Positions 43,562 through 52,403 of a stretch of 64,000 bases of DNA are shown in pieces (the first letter of the stretch is position 1; every line of letters starts with the position of its first letter). The translations under genes and the position numbers were made by a program. This DNA comes from Verrucomicrobiia bacterium (GTDB lineage: Bacteria; Verrucomicrobiota; Verrucomicrobiia; Limisphaerales; JADLHS01): the NCBI GenBank assembly GCA_026125285.1, contig JAHCLO010000004.1:248001-312000 (forward strand), given 5' to 3'. The notes beneath the pieces are model-generated. The model worked only from the letters and a program-made list of their open reading frames with translations, did no database searches and had not been told where the DNA came from.

Positions 43562-45289
43562 TCACGCGACCGGAAAGATTACGCGGACGCCCGTGCCGCG
43601 GCCCGGCTGCGAACGCAGTCTGATTCTGCCCCCGTGTGTTTCCACGATACGCCCGACAATTGCCAGGCCCAGGCCAGTTCCTTTGGCCTTGGTGGTTTGG
43701 AGCACGGATCGGAACGCCCGCCCGCGCTGGTCCTCAGACATCCCGCCGCCCGTGTCCCGGATTTCCAGACTCACGTGAGTAGGGTGAGCGGCGTGTCGCG
43801 GCACGCGGAGCGAGCGGCTGGTCACGGTGAGGATGCCACCGTCCGGCATCGCCTCCGCGGCGTTGAGGATCAAGTTGAGGAACGCTTGTTCGAGCTGCGG
43901 AGCGTCGCCCATTACCGGCGGCAAACCGGGTTCGAGCGTCCGCACCCATTGCACGCCTTGATTGGCCAGCTTGTGGCGCACCAACAGTCCGAGTTCTTCG
44001 ATCAACGTGTTCAAGTCCACTCGCGCCAAGGTCGGCTCCGTTGTCCGCGCAAAGTCGAGGATGCGCTCCACGATCTGGTTGAGGTGTTCGATTTTCTCGC
44101 CCATCACGCGTGCGTCCTCCGCCCGCGGGTCGCCGGTGGGGAAATTCAAATCGAGCGAGTGATAAAGCATTTTCATCACCGTGAGGGGATTGCGGATTTC
44201 GTGCGCCACCTCCGCGGCCAACAAACCCAGTGCCGACAGTTTTTCGTTCTGGCGCAGCAACTCTTCCGTGTCCACCACGCGCTCGTAGAGCCGCGCCTTC
44301 TCAATGGCGATGGCTGACAACTCCGCAAACGCGGACAGGATGTGAATTTCGTCGTTGGAATAACGGTAGGGCCGGGCGGTGTAAACACTCAACGCCCCAA
44401 TCGCCTCGCCGCCAAATAACAGCGGCACGCTCAACAGCGAAACCAATCCTTCGCGGCGCGCAACCTCGACATTTTGGTAGCGGCCGGAAACCTGCACGTT
44501 CTCCTCGTGAATGGGTTTCCTGCGGCGCACGACCGCGCCCACCAGACTCTCCTCGACACTCAGGCGCGGTTTCTGAAGATAGGCCTGGCCGGCGCCGAAG
44601 CTGGCGCGCAAATCCAGCCATTTGCCAGTTTGATCCAGCAACATCAGCGACCCCATTCTGGCCTGCATCAACACACAGGCCTCACGGGTGATGACATTGA
44701 GCGCCTCGTCCAAATTGAGAGTGGAATTGATGGTGCGGCTCACGCTGGCGAGCGATTCGAGCAGGCGCGCTTTCAGACGAACCTGTTCGTACAGCCACGT
44801 GTTCTGAATCACGCGGGCCGCCTGGGCCGCGAGGGCTTCGAGCAACTCCTGATCATCCGGGCTGAAGGCATTGACGCGATCCGCATCCACGTTCAGCACG
44901 CCGCGCACTTCTTCGTTTACCTCCAGGGGCACGGCCAGTTCCGACCGCACCTCCGGGCGTAGCATGATGTAGCGCGAGTCGCGGGTCACATCGCCCACAC
45001 GCGCCGGTTTGCCCGTGCGCGCCACCCAACCGGTGACGCCTTCTCCGACGCGCAGTTTCAACCCGGCGGCGTTGGCGGGCAGCCCTTGCGAGGCGTGAAT
45101 TTCGAGGAAGCCATTGGTGGGATTAATCAAAACCACCGAGCCGCTGGAAGCGTCCATGATCCGCACCGCTTCGCGCACGATCAACGCGAGCGCCACTTCG
45201 GGATCGAGCGTTGAATGCAGGACGCTGCCCACCTGGTAAAGCAGCTTCAGGCGTTCGTACCGCGCCTTGAGTTCGGCCAGTTCACTCAT
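43562..45289 (-). CDS. Sensor histidine kinase with two GAF domains
   Basis: The product of 575 residues has GAF domains at about 30-165 and 185-330 (GLKLRVGEGVTGWVARTGKP, LVSLLSVPLLFGGEAIGALS), a HisKA dimerisation domain with phosphorylated His (EVAHEIRNPLTVMKML), and a HATPase domain (LNLILNAAEAMPDGG, DTGGGM, KGTGLGLAIV). There is no membrane segment in this reading, so it senses a cytoplasmic signal. No response regulator lies beside it. ATG 45289 (MSELAELKARYERL) overlaps the stop of the permease gene upstream by four bases. Confidence 0.9.
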   Translation of the reverse strand: MSELAELKARYERLKLLYQVGSVLHSTLDPEVALALIVREAVRIMDASSGSVVLINPTNGFLEIHASQGLPANAAGLKLRVGEGVTGWVARTGKPARVGDVTRDSRYIMLRPEVRSELAVPLEVNEEVRGVLNVDADRVNAFSPDDQELLEALAAQAARVIQNTWLYEQVRLKARLLESLASVSRTINSTLNLDEALNVITREACVLMQARMGSLMLLDQTGKWLDLRASFGAGQAYLQKPRLSVEESLVGAVVRRRKPIHEENVQVSGRYQNVEVARREGLVSLLSVPLLFGGEAIGALSVYTARPYRYSNDEIHILSAFAELSAIAIEKARLYERVVDTEELLRQNEKLSALGLLAAEVAHEIRNPLTVMKMLYHSLDLNFPTGDPRAEDARVMGEKIEHLNQIVERILDFARTTEPTLARVDLNTLIEELGLLVRHKLANQGVQWVRTLEPGLPPVMGDAPQLEQAFLNLILNAAEAMPDGGILTVTSRSLRVPRHAAHPTHVSLEIRDTGGGMSEDQRGRAFRSVLQTTKAKGTGLGLAIVGRIVETHGGRIRLRSQPGRGTGVRVIFPVA

Positions 45290-46398
45290 CGCACCCTCGC
45301 CGTCAGCCACGCTCCGGCCAACCCGAAGGTCAGGTTGGGCGCCCATGCGCCGAACCAGGCAGGCACCCAGCCGCCCGCGCCCAGCGCCAGACCCAGTTGC
45401 AGCAACACGTAGTAGGAGAAGCAGATGAAAATGCTGCTCGCCACACCCACAAATACGTTGCGCCGCCCCGACGCCGCACCGAAGGGCAGGGCAATCAGCA
45501 CCACCACGAGGCACGTCCAGGGCGCGGCGACGCGGCCGTGCAATTTGGTGTAAAGCCAGGATTGCTCCGCAGGCTGCAGGTTGGGATGCAGCCGCAGATA
45601 GTCGAGAATCTCCGCAATCGGCAACTCGGCACTACGCACCTTGCGGGACCCCAGCCGCTTGCTGATACTGATCTCGCTGCGGATTTCATCCGGCGTTTCC
45701 GTGAAGCGGAGGGAGGAGAAAACATTGGTGTAGAGTCCCGGGACCAACATGCCGTCCGCCTCCTGATATTCCTGCACTTCAAAGAACAGCCACGCTTCAT
45801 TGGTGTGGATGGCGCGCGCCGCGCGCAAGCAGCGCGCCAAACCGTCCGCGTCCAGCCAGTCCACCTGGAGATGTTCCATTTCCGCCGTGCGTTCGTCAAA
45901 AGAGCCGATGATCCAGCGGTGACCCTGGCGTTCGTTTATGAAGCCGAGGTCTCGCACCACCCCGACCCGTTCCGCCGAGGGCTTTTGCGAGCGTGCCGTC
46001 TTGATGCGTTCAGCCAGATCCGCGCTGTCCGGTACGAACCATTCGTTCAGCGCCAGTAGTACCAGACTGGCCAGCAAACCGACGCCAAAGTACGGCAGCG
46101 CGAGCCGCCACAAACTGATGCCCGCCGTCCGGATGGCTGTAATCTCGTGGTGACGGGAATGACTGGTGAGCGTGTACAGGAGCGCCAGCAACAGCGCAAA
46201 GGGCAGCACCACGACCATGAATTCTGGCGCTTTGACGGCATAATACCAGGCAATGTCGCCCGCCCGCATCTGATGCTCCTGCAAATCTCCCAATTCGGCG
46301 AACAGATCGAAAGCAATCCAAAAGATGAGGAACGCGCCCAGACAGTAGCCGAGCGGCACAAGCAACTCGCGCAATAGGTATCGGTCCAGCAAACGCAT
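45286..46398 (-). CDS. LptF/LptG (YjgP/YjgQ) family permease
   Basis: This inner-membrane subunit of the LPS exporter has 370 residues. N-terminal helices (LLVPLGYCLGAFLIFWIAFD, PEFMVVVLPFALLLALLYTL), the periplasmic beta-jellyroll middle part and C-terminal helices (TCLVVVLIALPFGAASGRRN, FICFSYYVLLQLGLALGAGG) match the family. LptF and LptG differ little in sequence, so the subunit is not assigned. ATG 46398 (MRLLDRYLLRELLVPL) is the natural start. The GAF histidine kinase follows with overlap. Confidence 0.9.
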   Translation of the reverse strand: MRLLDRYLLRELLVPLGYCLGAFLIFWIAFDLFAELGDLQEHQMRAGDIAWYYAVKAPEFMVVVLPFALLLALLYTLTSHSRHHEITAIRTAGISLWRLALPYFGVGLLASLVLLALNEWFVPDSADLAERIKTARSQKPSAERVGVVRDLGFINERQGHRWIIGSFDERTAEMEHLQVDWLDADGLARCLRAARAIHTNEAWLFFEVQEYQEADGMLVPGLYTNVFSSLRFTETPDEIRSEISISKRLGSRKVRSAELPIAEILDYLRLHPNLQPAEQSWLYTKLHGRVAAPWTCLVVVLIALPFGAASGRRNVFVGVASSIFICFSYYVLLQLGLALGAGGWVPAWFGAWAPNLTFGLAGAWLTARVR

Positions 46399-46648
46399 TG
46401 GGGCGCAGGCTAATGGCCGCTGCGGTTCAAGGCAAGCGGACCATCGCCGAGCCGCGCGGTGCTTGCATGAACTGACGCACCGCCAGGCGCAATAGCGCGG
46501 AACATCCATCCGCGGGATTGAACGACGTCCGCCTCACGAAACCGAGAGGCACACAGGGCTGGCGATATTCGAGCAAGAACATGGCATTTGCGGCAACTCC
46601 TACCATTGAGCTCGTCAACTCGCCCTCTGACAAGCGACTTGCAGCGCG

Positions 46649-46676
46649 TTGACACTCGAATTGCACGCGCTATCAT
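46649..46676 (+). promoter_or_regulatory. Sigma-70 type promoter upstream of asd
   Basis: TTGACA at 46649-46654 and TATCAT at 46671-46676 are separated by 16 bases, close to the consensus -35 and -10 boxes. The predicted start would be about 6 bases before the asd ATG, giving a very short or leaderless 5' end. Confidence 0.55.
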
Positions 46677-46688
46677 GGGCGGCCTTTT

Positions 46689-47696
46689 ATGAACGCAAAT
46701 CCGCATGTGGCTGTGGTGGGCGCGACGGGGGCCGTCGGCGTCGAAATGATCAAGACCCTGGAGCAACGCAATTTCCCGGTCGGGAAACTGACGTTGCTCG
46801 CTTCCGCCCGGTCCGTCGGCAAGAAGCTGAAGTTTCGGGATGAGGAAGTCGCGGTCCAAGAGTTGACCAAGGCGGCGTTTGCTGGAATTGACATCGCGCT
46901 GTTCAGCGCGGGCGGCAGCATCTCGAAGGAGTTCGCGCCCGTTGCGGCAAAAGCGGGCTGTGTGGTGGTGGACAACTCCAGCGCATTTCGCATGGACCCG
47001 GAAGTGCCGCTCGTTGTGCCGGAGATCAACGCCGCCGACGTCAAGTTGCACAAGGGCATCATCGCCAACCCGAATTGCACCACGGCCATTACACTGATGG
47101 CGCTGTATCCCTTGCATCACGCGTTTGGGTGCAAACGGATTTTTGCCTCATCCTACCAGGCCGTGTCCGGCACCGGCGCCAAAGCCATCGCCGAGCTGGA
47201 GCGGCAGGTGGACCAGATCGTCAAGGGCCAGCCGGTGACGAAGGAGGTTTATCCGCACCAGATCGCCTTCAACGTTTTGCCGCACGTGGATTCTTTCCTG
47301 CCGACCGGTTACACGAAGGAAGAGATGAAGATGGAAAACGAAGGCCGGAAGATCATGCACCATCCGGCGTTCCGGGCGAGCGTGACCTGTGTGCGCGTGC
47401 CCGTCTATCGCTCGCACTGCGTGGCCGTAAGCGCAGAATTTGAGAAGCCCGTGAGCGTGGAAGCCGCGCGCGCTGTACTAAAGAAAGCTCCCGGCCTCGA
47501 CCTGGTGGATGAACCGGAAAACAAGAAGTATCCCATGCCGCTGTTCACCTCGGAGAAATACAACTGCGAAGTCGGCCGCATCCGCCTGGATTGCGCGTTG
47601 GACAACGGTCTGTGCTTCTGGGTGAGCGGCGATCAGTTGCTCAAAGGCGCGGCGCTCAACGCAGTGCAGATTGCGGAAGAGCTGGTAAAAGGCTGA
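46689..47696 (+). CDS. asd: Aspartate-semialdehyde dehydrogenase
   Basis: The enzyme makes aspartate semialdehyde for lysine, methionine, threonine and diaminopimelate. The 335-residue product has the NADP-binding VAVVGATGAVGVEMIKTL, VVVDNSSAFRMDPEVPLVVP, the catalytic Cys in NPNCTTAITLMAL, and a C-terminal GAALNAVQIAEELVKG. It is full length. A toxin-antitoxin pair follows and then a duplicate of its last 16 or so codons at 48909. Confidence 0.96.
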   Translation: MNANPHVAVVGATGAVGVEMIKTLEQRNFPVGKLTLLASARSVGKKLKFRDEEVAVQELTKAAFAGIDIALFSAGGSISKEFAPVAAKAGCVVVDNSSAFRMDPEVPLVVPEINAADVKLHKGIIANPNCTTAITLMALYPLHHAFGCKRIFASSYQAVSGTGAKAIAELERQVDQIVKGQPVTKEVYPHQIAFNVLPHVDSFLPTGYTKEEMKMENEGRKIMHHPAFRASVTCVRVPVYRSHCVAVSAEFEKPVSVEAARAVLKKAPGLDLVDEPENKKYPMPLFTSEKYNCEVGRIRLDCALDNGLCFWVSGDQLLKGAALNAVQIAEELVKG

Positions 47697-47754
47697 AGTG
47701 CGTGCGGTGAACAACGACTTGCCAACCAGTTTGCAGGGCGATAGTGTCCGACTC

Positions 47755-47949
47755 ATGAGCATGAGCGAACTTATCGAAAAAGAAATCTCTGCCATGCCCG
47801 AACCATTGCAGCGCGAGGTTTATGATTTTGCGCGCTTTTTGCGGCACCGAAACGAAGAAGATGTGTTCAACGGCCTGCTCTTGAGTGAATCCGCGCTGGC
47901 CAAGGACTGGAACACGCCGGAGGAGGATGCCGCATGGGCAAGCCTTTAG
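47755..47949 (+). CDS. DUF2281-type antitoxin
   Basis: The small product of 64 residues starts MSMSELIEKEISAMPEPLQR and continues EVYDFARFLRH, a pattern of DUF2281 antitoxins. It has Pro-rich and Trp-containing C-terminal stretch WNTPEEDAAW found in such pairs. It overlaps the following MazF-like gene by 16 bases. Antitoxin role is inferred from size, order and partner. Confidence 0.8.
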   Translation: MSMSELIEKEISAMPEPLQREVYDFARFLRHRNEEDVFNGLLLSESALAKDWNTPEEDAAWASL

Positions 47950-48263
47950 TTGGCGAAGTGGTGGTTCTTCCTTTTCCCCAAACCAACCTCCAATCAGGCA
48001 AACGCCGGCCCGCTCTCGTGGTGGCCGATCTTCCCGGTGACGACTTGGTGCTCTGTCAGGTTACCAGAACAGAGCGATCCGATGGTTACGCCATTCGGCT
48101 GGTGCTCGCAGACTTCGCCCGCGGGCGGCTGGCGGTGGACAGCTTCATCCGCTCAAATCGCCTGTTCACCGTGGAGCAATCCGTCATCCTCTACGCCGCC
48201 GGGAAGATCACTGAAGCGAAGCTACAGGATGTGAAGGCGCGGATCCGGCAACTCTTCGTGTGA
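47934..48263 (+). CDS. MazF/PemK-family toxin
   Basis: The 109-residue product begins GEVVVLPFPQTNLQSGKRRP, with the conserved family elements KRRPALVV and DLVLCQVTRT, DSFIRSNRLFTVEQS. MazF/PemK proteins are mRNA endoribonucleases neutralised by the neighbouring antitoxin. The antitoxin gene overlaps its start, so the two are made together. The pair lies between asd and a second copy of the asd 3' end. Confidence 0.88.
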   Translation: MGKPLVGEVVVLPFPQTNLQSGKRRPALVVADLPGDDLVLCQVTRTERSDGYAIRLVLADFARGRLAVDSFIRSNRLFTVEQSVILYAAGKITEAKLQDVKARIRQLFV

Positions 48264-48289
48264 ATTGATGCTGGCACGGCTTATGGGGG

Positions 48290-48584
48290 AAAAGCGGCGG
48301 TGAACACGCCCGCACTCCAGACGCTTTGCGAGGTTCGAAGACACCCGGCAGTCGCAAAGCCTTTGGACTGCGCGTGGCTTTAGCACCGCTATTGGACAGG
48401 GCGAGGAATTCAACGCAACGACGCCAAGGCGCAGGAAAACCGATCAACGTCGTAGCGCCCTAGGCGCGGAATCATTGTAGCTCACGCAGCCAATATGATT
48501 CAAAGCTCCGTGAGGAGCGGCATATTTCCGACATCACTCCTACTGAGCTTGGGATTCTTTGCGGATGGATTTCCTACAAGGATG
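48290..48584. repeat. Repeat cluster downstream of the toxin-antitoxin pair
   Basis: The stretch has a hairpin unit with AAGCCTTTGGACTGCGCGTG and CACCGCT (48356-48390), related to one at 33985-34018, then the dispersed hairpin copy 2 at 48501-48584, related to 21595-21680. No gene is recognised from 48264 to 48908. Confidence 0.6.
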
Positions 48585-48908
48585 TCGCGCCGCTGGCGCT
48601 GGGGCGAGGAGGTTGAGCAGGCTGCTGTTCTCCAGCTGGTTTATTGTGGTGGGGCGAGGCTCCTGACGAGCCGGCTCGCGAGACGCAAAGCGCCGAACAC
48701 TGAAGAAGTGCAGTTTGAGGACGTGGTGAATTCGGCGGAACAGGCGCAGTATTGGTGTTGGTTTATTGAGGCTGGCCCTGAGTGCGGGCGCAGAATTGTC
48801 AGGGGAATGATTTGGCTTTTCAATCCCTTGACCACCATTCCTCTGACGATTGGTTGACCCTCGCCCTTAATTCGTCGCTTCCGGGTGAAGCTTTCACGAT
48901 CTGTCCGC

Positions 48909-48962
48909 AGGGCGCGGCGCTCAACGCGGTGCAGATTGCGGAAGTATTGGCAAAGGGCTGAC
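48909..48962 (+). pseudogene. Duplicate of the asd 3' end
   Basis: GGCGCGGCGCTCAACGCGGT and the bases that follow encode GAALNAVQIAEVLAKG and a stop, matching the last codons of asd (GAALNAVQIAEELVKG) at about 46 of 54 bases. Nothing further upstream matches asd. It marks the far side of the toxin-antitoxin insertion. Confidence 0.75.
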
Positions 48963-48973
48963 TACTCGAAAGA

Positions 48974-49036
48974 CCCCAGGACCCAAATACCCAAATGGTG
49001 GTGTATGGCTTAAGTTGGGTGTTTTGGTACCTGGGT
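48974..49036. repeat. Inverted octanucleotide-type repeat
   Basis: CCCAGGACCCAAATACCCAA at 48975-48994 pairs imperfectly with TTGGGTGTTTTGGTACCTGG at 49015-49034. It shares the ACCCAAA period-8 core with the unit at 20586-20672. Confidence 0.55.
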
Positions 49037-49047
49037 GATTGACCCTT

Positions 49048-49470
49048 TTACTTCCCCGCCTCTTTCATGAACGCGCTGGCGATGTTGATTTTCGCTTCTT
49101 TGGCGGCGTCCATGACTTTCACGATCTGTCCCCACGGCGCCGCCTGGTCGGCACTAATGGCGAGTTTGAGGTCGGGAGTGGTGGCCGCGCGCTTCAACAG
49201 TTCAGCCTTCAACTGGTCGGCGCTGATCGGCACGACGTCGGCGCCCAACCGTAAATTCCCGTGCGGGTCCACACTCACCACCAGCGGCGCCGCCTCGTCG
49301 GCGCCGGTCTTCTTCGCCTGCGTGGATTCGGGCAACGCGAGCCGCAACGCCGGTTGCTGCTTGAACGTGGTGGTCACGATCAAAAAGATCAGCAGCACGA
49401 TCAACACGTCAATCAGCGCCACAATGATGACCGTCGGGGTGCCGCGATGTTTGCGAACAAAGAAGTGCAT
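49048..49470 (-). CDS. ExbD/TolR-family biopolymer transport protein, cluster 1
   Basis: The product of 140 residues has one N-terminal membrane helix (VALIDVLIVLLIFLIVTTTF with its conserved Asp) and a periplasmic domain. With ExbB it forms a proton channel that drives a TonB-like protein. ATG 49470 (MHFFVRKHRGTPTVIIV) is chosen; the reading upstream runs through the CCAGCAT repeat at 49506-49533. It follows exbB and a TonB-like gene in one leftward cluster. Confidence 0.88.
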   Translation of the reverse strand: MHFFVRKHRGTPTVIIVALIDVLIVLLIFLIVTTTFKQQPALRLALPESTQAKKTGADEAAPLVVSVDPHGNLRLGADVVPISADQLKAELLKRAATTPDLKLAISADQAAPWGQIVKVMDAAKEAKINIASAFMKEAGK

Positions 49471-49505
49471 GGTCAGGCAAAGTGGGAACACCGAATGAGA
49501 AACGG

Positions 49506-49533
49506 CCAGCATCCAACATCCAGCATCCAGCAT
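49506..49533 (+). repeat. Heptanucleotide array (CCAGCAT x4)
   Basis: CCAGCAT, CCAACAT, CCAGCAT, CCAGCAT in exact 7-bp phase lie between exbB and exbD of cluster 1. The unit is unrelated to AACCNNN arrays in the cus operon but the period is the same. Confidence 0.7.
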
Positions 49534-49599
49534 CCCAGACGGCCTCGGCGGGAGGCATCGCGTCTGCAAGTGACTAATTCTGGATGCGTCGTCATGCGT

Positions 49600-50199
49600 T
49601 TACTTTTTTCCCTTCTGATACTGCCGGCGGATGAATTCATCGCAGAGCGTTTCCATCTCCACCGCGAGCATTTCGACCTTCTTGCTGTAGTAACTCCAGA
49701 AGATCAGCGCGGCGATGGCGATGAGCAGACCGATGAGCGTGGCGCGGAGAATGAGCGCGATGCCCCGGGCCAGGCGCGCGGCGTCTGCCATGCCCATCTG
49801 GCCGACGTCACCAAAAACGTCCATCATGCCCACAATCGTGCCCACCAACCCCAAGAGCGGCGCGATGCCTACGATGATTTCCAGCACCACCAGTCCGCGT
49901 TCGAGCCGGACGATTTCGTGACGGGCACGGGTTTGCAGTGCGTCCACGTTGTCGGCCTTCGGCCAGGCCAACCGGTCGGCGGCGAGCAGCAGCAGCCGGC
50001 TCAACGGTGAATTATTCTGCTCGCAGACCCGTTTGAGCATGGGGACGTCCTCGCGCGTGCGACAGGATTCCACCGCGGTTTCAATCTCTGGCGGCACAAC
50101 CTTTCGCCAGCGCAGAACCAGCCCGCGTTCAACAATGAAAGCCAGACCCACCACCGAGGTCAGCAGCAGCAGGACATAAACGAAGTTTTCCATGATCAA
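49600..50199 (-). CDS. ExbB/TolQ/MotA proton channel protein, cluster 1
   Basis: The product of 199 residues has three membrane helices (FVYVLLLLTSVVGLAFIVER near the start; VVLEIIVGIAPLLGLVGTIV; ALILRATLIGLLIAIAALIF). LGLVGTIVGMMDVF is the family core. It energises the TonB-like protein encoded just upstream together with ExbD. It lies 33 bases after the TonB-like gene. Confidence 0.9.
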   Translation of the reverse strand: MIMENFVYVLLLLTSVVGLAFIVERGLVLRWRKVVPPEIETAVESCRTREDVPMLKRVCEQNNSPLSRLLLLAADRLAWPKADNVDALQTRARHEIVRLERGLVVLEIIVGIAPLLGLVGTIVGMMDVFGDVGQMGMADAARLARGIALILRATLIGLLIAIAALIFWSYYSKKVEMLAVEMETLCDEFIRRQYQKGKK

Positions 50200-50231
50200 T
50201 GTGGGTGAGGCGGGCGGGTCAAAGGGTCAAC

Positions 50232-51227
50232 TCAATGATAGTAGAACGTGAAGGTGATGCGGCGGTAATCCGAGCCCACCATCAGCCGCATCTCGCGCGG
50301 CCATTTGTCGAAGGGCGCCGGGTCGAGCACCGCCTTCTGGCAAAGCAGGCTGAGCATTTCGGTGACGGTGTTTTCCATGACGTTCATTTCGGTGATGCGT
50401 CCGTCGTAATTCAAGTTAAATTGCAGTACCACCTTGCCGCGCCGATAACCATCGTAGCTCATGTTGTCCAGCAGGTCGTACCAGCGCGACGAGACGGCAT
50501 CAATAAACGCGCGATCATAGGCGCCGAAGGGGGTGGCCTTGGCATCGAACGAGGGCACCAATTGCTGGCGGCGCACCCCGCCCTCCTGCTGCAGCTTTCG
50601 ACCGGGCAATTGTTCGGGCTGCCGCGCCAGCGCTTCCCGGATCGTTCGCGGCCGAGGCCGCACCGGCGTGCTGGTGTCTGGGCGTGAAGTCAGTTCCGGT
50701 TTGGCGAGCGTCAAGTCGCCGGGCGGCGGTGACGGATTAACGCGGGCCACCTGCACCGGCTCAGGTTCAGGTGACGGCGGCACCGGATCAGGCATCAGGC
50801 GGTCGAACTTGTTTCGCTCCACGTCCTCGGTCTTGGGCACGTCCGGTTGCGTGCCGGTGATCTTGGGAACATTCGTGTCCAAGTCTGGCTCTGGATTGGC
50901 GGCCTGGGAGTTCTTGTCCGAGTAGAATGGCGCGTCCTTTGGCGCCTCGCTGGTGGCCTGCGCCGAGCTGACGTCCACGAAGATCAACGGCGGCTCCCGA
51001 TCAGCGGTCGGCTGCGGCTCGTTTTTGGCGCGGGCGACCGGCTGGGCGAGCTTCTGAACCCACGCCGGCAGCGGCAGCCGTTCCCACAAGTTCAAGTGCT
51101 GTCCCACCGTGTAACCGCCCCACAGCAGCAGATGTGTCGCGACGGAAATCACCAACGCCCAGACCAGTCTCGTCAACTCGAAACGGTCCGGGCGCAGGGA
51201 GAAATCACGTGCGCGGTCGGCAATCAT
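50232..51227 (-). CDS. TonB-like energy-transducing protein, cluster 1
   Basis: The product of 331 residues has an N-terminal membrane anchor (LVWALVISVATHLLLWGGYT, with the conserved His of TonB-type anchors), a long Pro-rich periplasmic spacer and a C-terminal domain (YRRGKVVLQFNLNYDGRITE, LLCQKAVLDPAPFDKWP) of TonB/TolA type. It would carry energy from the ExbB-ExbD channel to an outer-membrane receptor or to the Tol-like envelope system; the partner is not in the window. Confidence 0.85.
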   Translation of the reverse strand: MIADRARDFSLRPDRFELTRLVWALVISVATHLLLWGGYTVGQHLNLWERLPLPAWVQKLAQPVARAKNEPQPTADREPPLIFVDVSSAQATSEAPKDAPFYSDKNSQAANPEPDLDTNVPKITGTQPDVPKTEDVERNKFDRLMPDPVPPSPEPEPVQVARVNPSPPPGDLTLAKPELTSRPDTSTPVRPRPRTIREALARQPEQLPGRKLQQEGGVRRQQLVPSFDAKATPFGAYDRAFIDAVSSRWYDLLDNMSYDGYRRGKVVLQFNLNYDGRITEMNVMENTVTEMLSLLCQKAVLDPAPFDKWPREMRLMVGSDYRRITFTFYYH

Positions 51228-51474
51228 TCAGGCAGCCTAGCTTGCCGCAGGGTTCGTGCCGGGGCAACTGTTTAGACCGGGCGCTGGTTGGGGGTGTGGA
51301 GAGCGCAGGCGTCGCACGAAGTCATCGCGAGCCGCCATGGCGATCGAGAATGGCAGGACGGTGAAATCCCCAGCGCGCTCTCAAGATTTGCTGTCGCAAC
51401 AGATGCCGAACCCGTCGTGGGGGGATCTGATCATCTAAATGGTCAGAAGAATGAATGCGCACCAACACTGCCTG

Positions 51475-52329
51475 CTACGGCCTGGCAGGAATTTGTGGCG
51501 CGGGCACATCGCTGGTCGCCAGCCGGCGCACGCCGCCCGTAACGACAATTTTGCCACTCTCATCCACCTGCAACCGGGGACGGGTGTTCAGGTATTCGTA
51601 GGTCTGGCGCAACACCACCTCGCCATCCGGGTTCACCACGGTGTAGTTGAACGAGCGGGCGCCGTCCTGAAACAGCAGGTGGAGATTGCTGAACTTGTCG
51701 AGTTGCGGTTCCGGACGACTGAAAGAAACCATGGGGCCAATGGGAAACACCTTGATCAATCGGGATTCCGCCGCATCGGTGAGCCGCAGATAAAGCCGGA
51801 GTTGCGTGCGCAGGTAATTCGCCTGTTGCAGGATGTATTTGCGGACTTCCGGCACTTCGTTGGTGACGCCCGGGGCCAACGGCACGCCAAATTCCTGCGT
51901 CCACAGTCTGGCGCCATTGATGATGTCAAATGCCGTGGGACTCGAGTTGAGGATCGTGTCCCATTCCCGGACCCGCACGGTGGCGGTTACCTTGTAGCGG
52001 CCGGTTCGGGACAGCACAAAGTGCGGGGCCAAGTCCACCCGCCGCGTGGCCATCTGCGAGGATTCCACGGCGAACTCGCCCAGGACGGGCACCTCACTGT
52101 TCTTTACCACCACGAAGCCATCGCTGGATTCAACCGAGAACACCAGCCAGTCCGGTTCGCTGCCGAAACGCAACGTCTGGCCGGAACGATTGGTGATCCG
52201 CACCGCCGTGGGCAGACTTTCCCCGGGGAGGAACTGCTCCTGCTCCAGGGTGACGTCCACCGTTACCTGAGCCGAGAGCGGCAGGAGTGGCAGCAACAGG
52301 CAGCCGAGCGCGGCAACATGAATCTTCAT
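51475..52329 (-). CDS. Secreted protein of unknown function
   Basis: The product of 284 residues has a signal peptide (MKIHVAALGCLLLPLLPLSA). The rest is beta-rich, with VTVDVTLEQEQFLPGESLPT at the start as in Ig-like or intermediate-filament-like domains and RTGRYKVTATVRVREWD in the middle. No catalytic motif is seen and I do not recognise the family. It lies in a run of leftward genes after the exbB cluster; the 247-base gap to the TonB-like gene suggests a separate unit. Confidence 0.65.
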   Translation of the reverse strand: MKIHVAALGCLLLPLLPLSAQVTVDVTLEQEQFLPGESLPTAVRITNRSGQTLRFGSEPDWLVFSVESSDGFVVVKNSEVPVLGEFAVESSQMATRRVDLAPHFVLSRTGRYKVTATVRVREWDTILNSSPTAFDIINGARLWTQEFGVPLAPGVTNEVPEVRKYILQQANYLRTQLRLYLRLTDAAESRLIKVFPIGPMVSFSRPEPQLDKFSNLHLLFQDGARSFNYTVVNPDGEVVLRQTYEYLNTRPRLQVDESGKIVVTGGVRRLATSDVPAPQIPARP

Positions 52330-52403
52330 GCAATCACTCTAGGCGGACGGCCCGGCGGCGCAAGCGGCAAAATCCCCGTGCAAGCCTCAACTCATCGTCG
52401 CGG

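Noticed and set aside
46399-46688. Lysine riboswitch before asd
   Set aside because: A near-consensus promoter lies only 13 bases before the start codon, so the transcript has almost no leader in which a riboswitch could fold.
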